From JAKPAM01 sp047601745 (lineage in GTDB: Bacteria; Pseudomonadota; Gammaproteobacteria; Burkholderiales; Burkholderiaceae_E), in NCBI GenBank assembly GCA_047601745.1, contig JASGIS010000001.1, forward strand, positions 5,518,001 to 5,582,000: a stretch of 64,000 bases of DNA. The letters are read 5' to 3'. Below the pieces are notes generated by a model that was not told the origin of the DNA, ran no database searches, and saw nothing but the letters and a program-made list of their open reading frames with translations. Position numbers and translations under genes: made by a program. This document shows positions 36,101 through 44,224 of this stretch, piece after piece. How positions within the stretch are numbered: the stretch's first letter is position 1; every line of letters begins with the position of its first letter.

Positions 36101-36910
36101 ATGGACGAAAGATACGCTCGCTACCAGCGCCTGAAGTTCGATCGCCCGGCCGACCGCGTGTTGCGCATCACGCTGTCTTCGCCGTTGAAGATGGGCGCGA
36201 TGGACGCCCGCATGCATAAGGAAGTGTCGGAGATCTGGGCCGACGTCGATTCGGATCCGACGGTCTCGGCCATCATCATCACAGGCGAAGGCAACAGCTT
36301 TTCGGCCGGTGGCGACCTGAACCACGAACGCAAGGTCTGCGACGACTACCGGTTGCGGATGGAATCGATGTCCGAGGCGCGCCGCGTGGTGCTGGGCATG
36401 CTCGATTGCCGCAAGCCGATCGTCGGCGCCGCCAGAGGCTGGGCGGTGGGCGCCGGCCTCGCCTGCCTGATCCTGGCCGACGTGTCGATCGCGTCGAAGG
36501 ATGCGAAGTTCTCCGATGGCCACCTGAAGATCGGCGTGGCCGCCGGCGATCACGCGACGATCGCCTGGCCGTTGCTGTGCGGCATGGCCAAGGCCAAGTA
36601 CTACCTGCTGACGGCGGAGACGTTCACCGGCGAAGAAGCCGAGCGCATGAACCTGATCTCGCTGGCGCTGCCCGACGACGAGGTCGAGGCCAGGGCCGTC
36701 CGGATCGCCGCCAACTTCGCCAACGGAGCGCCGGCCGCGCTGCGCTGGACGAAGATGATGCTGAACCACTGGTTCCGGCAGGCGACGCCGATCTTCGACG
36801 CATCGCTCGCGCTGGAGTTCACCGGCTTCGCGGGGCCCGAAGGCCGGGAAGGCATCGATGCGTTCCTGCAGAAGCGCAAGACCGGGTTCGATCCCGACAC
36901 GCCGGTCTGA
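36101..36910 (+). CDS. Crotonase-family protein lacking both canonical catalytic Glu residues
   Basis: A 269-residue enoyl-CoA hydratase/isomerase-fold protein (FSAGGDLNHER forms the oxyanion region, AVGAGLACLILADVSIAS the second). Aligned with rat enoyl-CoA hydratase, Glu144 is Ala121 and Glu164 is His141. An acidic residue, Asp150, sits in GVAAGDHATIAW. It is probably not a simple hydratase; crotonases with such changes include isomerases, hydrolases and C-C cleaving enzymes. It is the last gene of the operon, with an AAGGAGGAG site before ATG 36101. Ring or beta-diketone cleavage would fit the BadH-like context. Confidence 0.86.
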   Translation: MDERYARYQRLKFDRPADRVLRITLSSPLKMGAMDARMHKEVSEIWADVDSDPTVSAIIITGEGNSFSAGGDLNHERKVCDDYRLRMESMSEARRVVLGMLDCRKPIVGAARGWAVGAGLACLILADVSIASKDAKFSDGHLKIGVAAGDHATIAWPLLCGMAKAKYYLLTAETFTGEEAERMNLISLALPDDEVEARAVRIAANFANGAPAALRWTKMMLNHWFRQATPIFDASLALEFTGFAGPEGREGIDAFLQKRKTGFDPDTPV

Positions 36911-36922
36911 ACGCCCGCCCGC

Positions 36923-39214
36923 TCAGCCCTGCGCCCCCGTGTATCGCTCGATCGCCACCAGGCAGGTATGCGCGCTGCAGCCGCCCGAGAACGCCGAGCT
37001 GCCGACGTCGAGCGTCAGCACGTTCGCGTTGCCGTTCAGCTCCAGCGGCTGCTCGTCATCGGCCGCCACGCCCGACACCAGCGCCGGCGCCGGCGCGAAC
37101 CAGGCGCCCGTCGGCAGCAACGCGACGCCGCGCCGGAGCTGGTCGGACAGCCGTACGCCGGCCAGGCACTGACCGCGGTCGTTGAACACCCGCGCGATCT
37201 GGCCGGCCTCGACGCCGATCCGCTTCGCATCGTCCGGATGCAGCACCAGCGGCTCCTTGCCGCCGACCTTGTCCTGCTGGCTCAGATGGCCGTAATCGAT
37301 CTGGCTGTGCAGCCGGTTCTTCGGCTGCGGCGACAGCAGGTGGAACGGATATTTCCGCGCCTTGGCGCCCTGCAGCCACTCGGGCGGCTCGATCCAGCTC
37401 GCATGCGGCGGACAATCGGCGTACCGCAGCGCGGCCAGCGTCTGGCTGTACAGCACGATGCGGCCGGACTCGGTGCGCAGCCGATGCGCGTCGGGATCGG
37501 CACGGAAATCGGCGAGGTGGATGTAGTCCTTGCGGACCGGTACCTCGACGTGGCCGCGGGCCCAGAAGGCGTCGAACGACGGCAGCTCGACGCCCAGCCG
37601 CTCCCGGGCGTCGCGCACGGTATCGCCGTACAGATGCTCGATCCACTGCATCTCGTCGCGACCTTCGCTGAACGCGGCCTCGACGCCCAGTTCGCTGGAC
37701 AGGTGACGCATGATGTCGTAGTCGGTGCGCGACTGTCCGAGCGGACGCACGACCTGCCGCATCGCCAGCAGGTAGTCGGACCGCGTGCCGCCGGCCAGAT
37801 CGTTGCGCTCGAGCGAGGTCGTCGCCGGCAGCACGATGTCGGCGCGCTGCGCGGTCGGCGTCCACAGCGGTTCCTGGACGATGATGGTCTCGGGCTTCTG
37901 CCAGGCCCGGCCCAGCCGGTTCAGGTCCTGGTGGTGATGAAACGGGTTGCCGCCGGCCCAGTAGACGAGGCGCACGTCGGGATAGGTGTGGACGACGCCC
38001 TCGTAGCTGAACGGCGCGCCCGGGTTCAGCAGCATGTCGGCGACCCGGGCCACCGGGATGAAATCCTCGTTGGGCCGCGCGCCCTGCGAGAAGCTCGGCC
38101 CCCGGGTCAGCGAAACGGTCGTGCCGGTGCCGGCGCTCGACGAAAAGCCGAAGCCGACCCCGCCGCCGGGCAGGCCGATCTGGCCCAGCACCGAAGCCAG
38201 CGTGATCGCCGCCCACCATGGCTGCTCGCCGTGGACGGCCCGCTGCAGGCCCCAGCACATCGTGATGAACGTGCGCAGGTCCGGCAGCACCCGCGCCAGT
38301 TCGCGGATCCGTTCGGCGTCCAGGCCGGTGATGCCGGCCGCCCACGCGGCATCCTTGACGATGCCGTCGCTTTGGCCGCGCAGATAGGCGAGCACCGGCT
38401 CGGCGCCGCTGCAGCAGCGCTGCAGGAACGCCGCGTCCTGGCGGCCGGCGGCGACGACCTCGCCGGCCAGACCCAGCACCAGCGCCGTATCGGTGCCGGG
38501 GATGATCGGCCACCACTCGGCGTCGACCCATTCCGGAATGTCGTCGCGGCGCGGCGAGATCAGCACGACCCGGGCGCGGCGCTGCACGAGCCGGCGCAGA
38601 TGGGTCTCCAGCAGGTGGCGGGCGACGCCTCCGGCTTCCTGCTGCGCGGTACGGGGCGACAGCGCGCCGAAGGCCAGCAGCAGCTCGGTGTGTTCCGAGA
38701 CGGTATCCAGCGTCGCGCCCAGGCCCAGGTAATCGGACGGGTTGCCCATCACATGGCGGGCGATGACGGCGCCCGCGCCATAGCTGTAGGTATCGCGATG
38801 GCCGGTATAACCGCCCACCTGATTCAGCAGCCGCTTGATCTGGGTCTGCGCGTGATGGAAACGCCCGGCCGAGGTCCAGCCGTAGGAGCCCGCATAGATC
38901 GACCGGTTGCCGAAGCGGTTGCGCACGCGGTTGATCTCGTCGGCGACGAGGCTGGCCGCCTCGTCCCACCCCAGCTCCACCATCCGCTCCCGGCCGCGGC
39001 CGCCGCGGTCGCTGCGCTCGCGCCGTTCGAGCCAGCCCTCGCGAGCCATCGGCCGGGCGATGCGCCGCGCCGGGTCGAGCCAGTCGCGCACCGCATGAAT
39101 GATCGGCGACGGCGCGGGGTCATGCTCGAACGGTTCGATGCCGACGATGCGATCGTCCTCGACCAGGGCGGTGAAGGCGCCCCAGTGCGCGCAGTGGGGA
39201 ATTCTTCTGATCAT
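36923..39214 (-). CDS. BisC/TorA-type molybdopterin oxidoreductase
   Basis: A 763-residue DMSO-reductase-family molybdoenzyme. The Mo ligand is Ser115 in SYGWTSAGRFHHAQ, as in BisC and TorA. GNPFHHHQDLNRL and the C-terminal dinucleotide-binding domain (PFHLLSPQPKNRLHSQ, GEVEAGQ-like IGVEAGQIARVFN) are present. No N-terminal [4Fe-4S] cysteine motif and no Tat signal were seen, so it is likely cytoplasmic, like biotin sulfoxide reductase. The start at 39214 (MIRRIPHCAHWGAF) gives the normal N-terminus. It is convergent with the crotonase gene, 12 bp apart, and downstream of an enoyl-CoA hydratase gene. Confidence 0.9.
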   Translation of the reverse strand: MIRRIPHCAHWGAFTALVEDDRIVGIEPFEHDPAPSPIIHAVRDWLDPARRIARPMAREGWLERRERSDRGGRGRERMVELGWDEAASLVADEINRVRNRFGNRSIYAGSYGWTSAGRFHHAQTQIKRLLNQVGGYTGHRDTYSYGAGAVIARHVMGNPSDYLGLGATLDTVSEHTELLLAFGALSPRTAQQEAGGVARHLLETHLRRLVQRRARVVLISPRRDDIPEWVDAEWWPIIPGTDTALVLGLAGEVVAAGRQDAAFLQRCCSGAEPVLAYLRGQSDGIVKDAAWAAGITGLDAERIRELARVLPDLRTFITMCWGLQRAVHGEQPWWAAITLASVLGQIGLPGGGVGFGFSSSAGTGTTVSLTRGPSFSQGARPNEDFIPVARVADMLLNPGAPFSYEGVVHTYPDVRLVYWAGGNPFHHHQDLNRLGRAWQKPETIIVQEPLWTPTAQRADIVLPATTSLERNDLAGGTRSDYLLAMRQVVRPLGQSRTDYDIMRHLSSELGVEAAFSEGRDEMQWIEHLYGDTVRDARERLGVELPSFDAFWARGHVEVPVRKDYIHLADFRADPDAHRLRTESGRIVLYSQTLAALRYADCPPHASWIEPPEWLQGAKARKYPFHLLSPQPKNRLHSQIDYGHLSQQDKVGGKEPLVLHPDDAKRIGVEAGQIARVFNDRGQCLAGVRLSDQLRRGVALLPTGAWFAPAPALVSGVAADDEQPLELNGNANVLTLDVGSSAFSGGCSAHTCLVAIERYTGAQG

Positions 39215-39340
39215 CGTAGTGTCTCGCTGCTGCGGTTCACGGAACGCCGCGCCGCCGAATCGACCGGAACCGGCGACAGTGCAGTATCGGCCCAAAACCG
39301 CCTCGTTCGATAGTGGGGCCGGGGTGGGTTCCCGCCGCCG

Positions 39341-39386
39341 GATGGCGGTGGCGGTGGTGATGGCGATGGAGATGGCGATGGGGGGC
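39341..39386. repeat. Imperfect hexanucleotide repeat (GGTGGC/GATGGC)
   Basis: Between the molybdoenzyme and enoyl-CoA hydratase genes, the plus strand carries GATGGC, GGTGGC, GGTGGT, GATGGC, GATGGA, GATGGC and GATGGG in a row. It is non-coding and purine-rich. Such tracts can vary in length by slippage; no function is evident. Confidence 0.7.
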
Positions 39387-39395
39387 CCATGCGCG

Positions 39396-40190
39396 TCAGA
39401 GCTCGAGCCGCACCTTGGGCGCCTTCTTGTTGACGAACTCGCCCAGGCGTTCCTGCACGTCGTGCCCCTGCTGGATCATCGCCATCACCAGTCCTTCGGT
39501 GAACAGTCCGTCGGTGGCCGACATGTCGGCGATGCGGTTGATCGCGCTGACGATCGCGTAATTGGAAAGCGCCGCATTGCCGGCGATCTTCTTCGCCAGG
39601 TTCAGCGCGAACTCTGGCGCGGGCGTGTCGCCTTTCGCGGGATCGCAGACATAGTGGGCCAGGCCCAGTCGCAAGCCTTCGTGCGCGTCGACGACCCGGC
39701 CGGTCAGCATCATCTCGACCATGCGCGGGGCGGAGATGATGCGCGCCGTTCGCACCGTGGCCCCGCCGCCGGTGAAGATGCCGCGAGTGCCCTCGGGCAG
39801 CGCGAAGAAAGTTCCGCCATCGGCCACGCGCACATGGGCCGCGCTGGCCAGCTCCAGCCCGCCGCCGACGACCGCCCCTTGCAGGCACGCGACCACGGGA
39901 ATGCCGCCGTGCTGGATCTTGTCGAATGCGCGATGCCAGCCCTGGCAGACGCGCATGAACTCGACGCCGCTGCGCACCTTGTCGTGATGCTCCTTCAGGT
40001 CGAGTCCGGCGCAGAAGTGCTCGCCCTCGGCGGTCAGCAGGATGACGCGGATGTGGCTGGGCACCGTCGAGAAATACTCGTCGATGGCCGCGATCGCTTC
40101 CTCGTTCAGCGCGTTGCGCTTGTGCGCCATGTTCAGCGTGACGATGCCGACGTGGCCCTGTTCGGAGGTCAGCAGAATGGGGTCGGACAT
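39396..40190 (-). CDS. Enoyl-CoA hydratase/isomerase with canonical catalytic residues
   Basis: A 264-residue crotonase. FCAGLDLKEH and CLQGAVVGGGLELASAAHVRVAD form the oxyanion hole. Both canonical glutamates are present, in GLELA and LPEG, unlike the crotonase of the CoA operon. It hydrates or isomerises enoyl-CoA in the cytoplasm. The start at 40190 has AAGGAG seven bases upstream; the frame is open further but without protein-like sequence. It is divergent from the AraC gene by 228 bp. Confidence 0.92.
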   Translation of the reverse strand: MSDPILLTSEQGHVGIVTLNMAHKRNALNEEAIAAIDEYFSTVPSHIRVILLTAEGEHFCAGLDLKEHHDKVRSGVEFMRVCQGWHRAFDKIQHGGIPVVACLQGAVVGGGLELASAAHVRVADGGTFFALPEGTRGIFTGGGATVRTARIISAPRMVEMMLTGRVVDAHEGLRLGLAHYVCDPAKGDTPAPEFALNLAKKIAGNAALSNYAIVSAINRIADMSATDGLFTEGLVMAMIQQGHDVQERLGEFVNKKAPKVRLEL

Positions 40191-40418
40191 GGGGGCTCCT
40201 TGCGAGGGGTCATCAATGAGAGCAGGCGAACGGCGACGGCCGGCCCGGGACCAACGCGACGAGGCGGCGGCCGACGTGAGAGTCGGAACGGCCGGTGCGC
40301 ACAGGCGATCCATGCCGATCTCGCCATCGGATGACTCGGCTCAGCGAACACCGTTCGTCGTCGAATTTCGTTGAATCGGCTCCAGAATAGGCAGGAAGCG
40401 CGTTCGACCCAATAGCCG

Positions 40419-41495
40419 ATGACGACTCGTGATATGCAAAAACTGACAATCCGATCCGACGGGCTCGAAAACCGGGCGGCGGCGGCCGCAGCCGCCACGG
40501 TGTCGCTCGAACTGATGCAGGACTTGTTGCAAAGCCTGCGTTCACTGTGCCCGAAGCCGGTCCTGGAGCGATGCCTGAAGCAGGCCGGCATCGTCCGGGA
40601 GATCATCAGCCGTCCGGGCGCACGGCTGACGCACGATCAGGTCGTGGGCCTGTACCAGCACAGCGCCGGCGCGACCGGCGACGAAATGATGGGGCTGTGG
40701 AGCCGCCCGATACGCACGGGTTCGTTGAAATACATCATGCGGGCGGTGATGGACGCGCCCAGCCTGCAGGTGGCGCTCTACCGTTTCACGCAGTTCTGGA
40801 ATCTGCTGCTCGACGATTACCGCCTGCAACTGACGCACACCGGAAACGTGCTGCGCCTGGAACTGATCCCCCGCAGCGCCACGGCCGGACTCAACCGCTT
40901 CGGCCACGCATTGATGCTCAAGCTGACCCACGGCATCGTGTCCTGGCTCGTCGGCCGCGAGGTCCCGGTCCTGAGCGTGGAATTCGCTTTTCCACGCCCG
41001 CCCTTCGCTGCCGACTACGCGGTGCTGTTCCCCGCCTCGGTGGATTTCGGTGCCCGGTATTCACGGATCGCGTTCGACGCCGAACTGGGCCGGATCCGGT
41101 CCGAGCGGAGCGCGGCCGACGTGCGCGCATTCCTCGTGCGGGCGCCGCGCGACTGGATTTTCACGTCGTACCACGAGCACGCGCTGCGGCTGAAGGTGCG
41201 CGAGCTGCTTTACACGGATCTGCGGCGGACATTGGACGACGTCGCCGGCTGCCTGCACATGTCTTCGCGAACCTTGATCCGCAGGCTTCAGGACGAGAGC
41301 CTGTCGTTCCAGGGCATCAAGGACGAGCTGCGCCGCGATCTGGCGATCCTGAATCTCGTGCGCGATGACGTTTCGCTGGGCGAGATCGCTTATGCGCTGG
41401 GATTCAGCTCGCCGGCGGTCTTCCATCGCGCCTTTCGTCATTGGACGGGGATGACGCCGGGCGCGTACCGGGCCGCGCAGCAGCGATTGCACTGA
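40419..41495 (+). CDS. AraC-family transcriptional regulator
   Basis: A 358-residue regulator with an arabinose-binding-type N-terminal domain (about 35-225) and a C-terminal AraC DNA-binding domain (TLDDVAGCLHMSSRTLIRRLQ, then SLGEIAYALGFSSPAVFHRAFRHWTGMTPGAYR). It is divergent from the enoyl-CoA hydratase gene, which it may control. Its last 92 bp overlap the 3' end of the convergent MFS gene. Since the AraC consensus ends around PGAYR, both C-termini appear genuine in the overlap. Confidence 0.9.
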   Translation: MTTRDMQKLTIRSDGLENRAAAAAAATVSLELMQDLLQSLRSLCPKPVLERCLKQAGIVREIISRPGARLTHDQVVGLYQHSAGATGDEMMGLWSRPIRTGSLKYIMRAVMDAPSLQVALYRFTQFWNLLLDDYRLQLTHTGNVLRLELIPRSATAGLNRFGHALMLKLTHGIVSWLVGREVPVLSVEFAFPRPPFAADYAVLFPASVDFGARYSRIAFDAELGRIRSERSAADVRAFLVRAPRDWIFTSYHEHALRLKVRELLYTDLRRTLDDVAGCLHMSSRTLIRRLQDESLSFQGIKDELRRDLAILNLVRDDVSLGEIAYALGFSSPAVFHRAFRHWTGMTPGAYRAAQQRLH

Positions 41496-42768
41496 CCGAG
41501 AGCGGCCGGCGGCGCGCGTAATCCGGCCACGGCAGCCACGCGAACGCCAGCGCGCCGGCCACCAACAATACCGCGATGGCCATATAGATGGCCAGGTAGG
41601 TTTCCACGCCCCAGGCGGTCGCTTGGTTGGCCACGATGCCGGTCAGCCATTGCACGACGGCGATGCTGCCGAACATCGTCATCGTCATCAGCGCGATTGC
41701 ACGGCCGGTCATCTGCGGGGAGTACGATTCCCGGGCATCGGGATAATGGAGTGCGCCATAACCCGACAACACGCCGATCGCCAGGATCAGCGCGACCGCG
41801 AAGCTCGCGTCCCGGACCAGCGCCAGCGCGACGAACACCGCGGCGAACAGCAGCGTCAGCGCGATCATCATCACGCGTCGCCGGCGCCCGCCGGGATCGA
41901 GATAACCGAACAACGGCAGACCGACCACCGCGGCGGCGGACATCCAGAACGCGACACTGCCGCTTTCGCTCAGCGTCAGGCCGAACCGATCGACCATGAA
42001 CGGGCCGAGCCACAGGCCGCGCAAGGTCATGAACGACGAATAGGTGACCAGCGACAGGACGACGATCCCGACCGTCTGGGGCAGCAGGAACAGGCGGCCG
42101 AACGCGGCAAAGGACTGGACCAGGGTTTCGCGCGGCGCATCCGGATCGGCGTGCGGCGGGTGGCTGTCGTGGATCTTGCGGTGGACGACGACGCAGGTGA
42201 TGGCGGAGACGACCGCCAGTGTCCAGAAACCGCTGCGCCAGGAACCGTAGTCGATCAGCCAGGCCAGAGGCGTGCCGGTCAGCAGCATGCCGACGCCGCC
42301 GATCGCCAGCACCAGGCTCGAGACCGACGCGAAGGCGGCCGGTGGAAAGCGCTCGGCGATCACCATCGTGCAGGCCACGAAGGCCGGTGCGCTACCCACA
42401 CCGACCAGGATCTGGCCCGCGATCAGCATCGACAGGTTCGTGCCGAGCGCGATCAACACCGAGCCGATCACCATCATCGGGAACAGGACGAGCACGGTGC
42501 GGCGTACGCCGAAACTGTCGAACGACACCCCCACCACCGGCTGCATCAGCGCGAACGCCAGATGGAAAGCGCCGGCGAAGCTGCCGAGCTGGGAGACGCT
42601 CAGGCCCAATTCCTGTTGCAGCGGCGGCGCGGTGATCGCGGCCACGGTCCGGAAGGCCTGGCTCAGCGTGAAGCCGATGACCAGCACGGCCAGCATCGGC
42701 CAGGCGCCGCGCGAGCTCCGCGGCAGAGACTCCGGATCTGCTTGCATGGTCGGATCGGACTGCGCCAC
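41404..42768 (-). CDS. MFS transporter
   Basis: A 454-residue major facilitator with 12 hydrophobic helices. The helix 2-3 loop VGVSFDSFGVRRT and the second-half loop GYLDPGGRRRRV are MFS signatures. The last 40 or so residues (ARRRPLSVSAIAAARPG onward) are hydrophilic and lie antisense to the AraC gene, so the tail may be an unselected extension. The substrate is unknown. Proximity to the AraC/enoyl-CoA hydratase pair suggests an organic acid. Confidence 0.87.
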   Translation of the reverse strand: MAQSDPTMQADPESLPRSSRGAWPMLAVLVIGFTLSQAFRTVAAITAPPLQQELGLSVSQLGSFAGAFHLAFALMQPVVGVSFDSFGVRRTVLVLFPMMVIGSVLIALGTNLSMLIAGQILVGVGSAPAFVACTMVIAERFPPAAFASVSSLVLAIGGVGMLLTGTPLAWLIDYGSWRSGFWTLAVVSAITCVVVHRKIHDSHPPHADPDAPRETLVQSFAAFGRLFLLPQTVGIVVLSLVTYSSFMTLRGLWLGPFMVDRFGLTLSESGSVAFWMSAAAVVGLPLFGYLDPGGRRRRVMMIALTLLFAAVFVALALVRDASFAVALILAIGVLSGYGALHYPDARESYSPQMTGRAIALMTMTMFGSIAVVQWLTGIVANQATAWGVETYLAIYMAIAVLLVAGALAFAWLPWPDYARRRPLSVSAIAAARPGTRPASSPSNDERRDGRPPAS

Positions 42769-43335
42769 GAATGGAGCTCCTGTATGGGGTCCGGGCGGAA
42801 CCGGCCCGGAAGAGAGTGCAACATACCAGACCCATGGTTGCCGCCAATTCCATGGACGCCAAGTTTGCGTGCGATGCCCGTGGCTCGGGCAGCTCTCGGC
42901 AGCCCGGCTCGCCTCGCGCCGGCGCCGCGGGCGACATCCTCAACATTGACGATCCGGGCCGGCAGGCAGGCGTCCGAGAAACGCCGAAGAAACGCCGGCC
43001 GCTTAGGCTGAAATCCGCCGTGCCTGCGCGTTACCGTTGACGGCGCCCGCTCCATCGCTTCCGTCACGTGCCAGCCACGCGCACGCTCCGGTCGGGCCTG
43101 CGGTGCTTCGGCATCGTCTGCTGGTGCGCGCCCGGCGGCACGCAGATTGCCGCTCGGTCGGCTACGCGGCGGTGCTGGTGCCGGCTCGGAAGCCGTGAAC
43201 GCTTAGCGGCGCTGCGATCGCGAAACCGGCTAACCGGCAAACGCGTTCAAGCCTGCTGGGCACGACATCACTCGGTCCCTGACACCAGGATGTGGTTTCA
43301 AGCCAATCAGTCGGCATCGAGAGGTACCGAGCCGT
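42769..43335. other. Intergenic region, no gene seen
   Basis: This 567-bp gap lies between two leftward genes (MFS start and Crp/Fnr stop). The open frames on both strands look like chance translations of GC-rich DNA and match nothing recognised. No RNA gene, insertion sequence end or clear terminator was found. It separates the AraC/MFS block from the Crp-TetR-dioxygenase block and may be an old junction. Confidence 0.5.
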
Positions 43336-44031
43336 CTATATCCTAACGTCGACATCGGAAGGATCGCGTCTCCGCGCGGATTGCTCGGACGCGGAACGCG
43401 GCCCCAGTCTTGCGATGGCTTGGTTCACGCGCTGACGGCTGGCACCGAGCAGTAATGCCAGATCCGATTGTTTGAGTTGTCCGTGGACCGCCCGGCTGCC
43501 TGGCGTCGCCATGTTGTCACCCAGCGTACCGAGCAGCTCACGCACCCGCGGCTCCAGGGGCTGAGTGACGAAGGCGACATGCCGGTCCATGACGTGCAAG
43601 GCGTGCTCCCAATTCAGCCGGGACAGTGCTTCCGACAATCCGGGATGATGTGCGAGCAGTTCGCATAGTTGCCCTCGCCGCATCATCAACAGGGTGCAAG
43701 GGCCCAGCGTATGACAGGAATACGGCAACGGCTTGGCGGCCAGCAGGGGCACGTCGCCAAACCACTCGCCGGCGCGCACGATGTGCGTGACCCCTTCCTT
43801 TCCATGATCCGTGACGACACTCACACGCATGGCACCTGCTGCCAGCCCGAACCAAGTATCGGGCACGACTCCCTGGCCAGCAATAAGCTGGCCATGGCCG
43901 ACGCGCCAGGTCGCCGCTTTCGAGAGCAAGGCTCGTTGCAACGAGGGCCCCAGCGACGCGAACCAGGCGCCTGAATGAACGGCGCTGTCCTCGTCTGCCG
44001 TCAGTGCACCGCTGAGCGTGAGCGCTTTCAT
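43336..44031 (-). CDS. Crp/Fnr-family transcriptional regulator
   Basis: A 231-residue regulator: a cyclic-nucleotide-binding-type beta barrel (about 20-130, GQGVVPDTWFGLAAGAMRVS, AGEWFGDVPLL) and a C-terminal HTH (KQSDLALLLGASRQRVNQAIARL). No Fnr-type cysteine cluster is seen, so it is not an oxygen-sensing iron-sulfur Fnr. It is divergent from a TetR gene with two palindromic sites in the 193-bp gap, and may take part in control of the adjacent acyl-CoA ligase/dioxygenase genes. Confidence 0.88.
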   Translation of the reverse strand: MKALTLSGALTADEDSAVHSGAWFASLGPSLQRALLSKAATWRVGHGQLIAGQGVVPDTWFGLAAGAMRVSVVTDHGKEGVTHIVRAGEWFGDVPLLAAKPLPYSCHTLGPCTLLMMRRGQLCELLAHHPGLSEALSRLNWEHALHVMDRHVAFVTQPLEPRVRELLGTLGDNMATPGSRAVHGQLKQSDLALLLGASRQRVNQAIARLGPRSASEQSARRRDPSDVDVRI

Positions 44032-44068
44032 GCTTCGAACCCTCTCATGAAACCCTTGCGATGGCTTT

Positions 44069-44117
44069 ATGCAACTAGTTGCGCATAAATACTGTGGCAG
44101 TATGCAACTGGTTGCAG
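44069..44117. promoter_or_regulatory. Pair of GCAACTrGTTGC operator-like palindromes
   Basis: GCAACTAGTTGC (44071-44082, perfect palindrome) and GCAACTGGTTGC (44104-44115, one substitution) are both preceded by AT, and their starts are 33 bp apart, about three helical turns. They lie between the divergent Crp/Fnr and TetR genes, 40 and 73 bp upstream of the Crp/Fnr start. This suits dimeric TetR binding in tandem and autoregulation of both genes. Confidence 0.65.
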
Positions 44118-44224
44118 AATACCCCTACACAGGGAAAACCCTGATCGATTTGCACGGAGCTTTCGCAGATGTCGCTGCCTTACGCGCTATTGGTCGCCTG
44201 TCGCGTATTGCCGCATTGCTCATC

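Noticed and set aside
36968..39313. A 781-codon plus-strand frame opposite the molybdoenzyme gene
   Set aside because: The minus strand encodes a complete BisC/TorA-type enzyme with its Ser ligand; the plus frame has only repetitive Arg/Ala/Gly/His content.
44069..44224. Upstream extension of the TetR gene
   Set aside because: It would place the two palindromic operator-like sites inside coding sequence and add about 50 residues not seen in the family.
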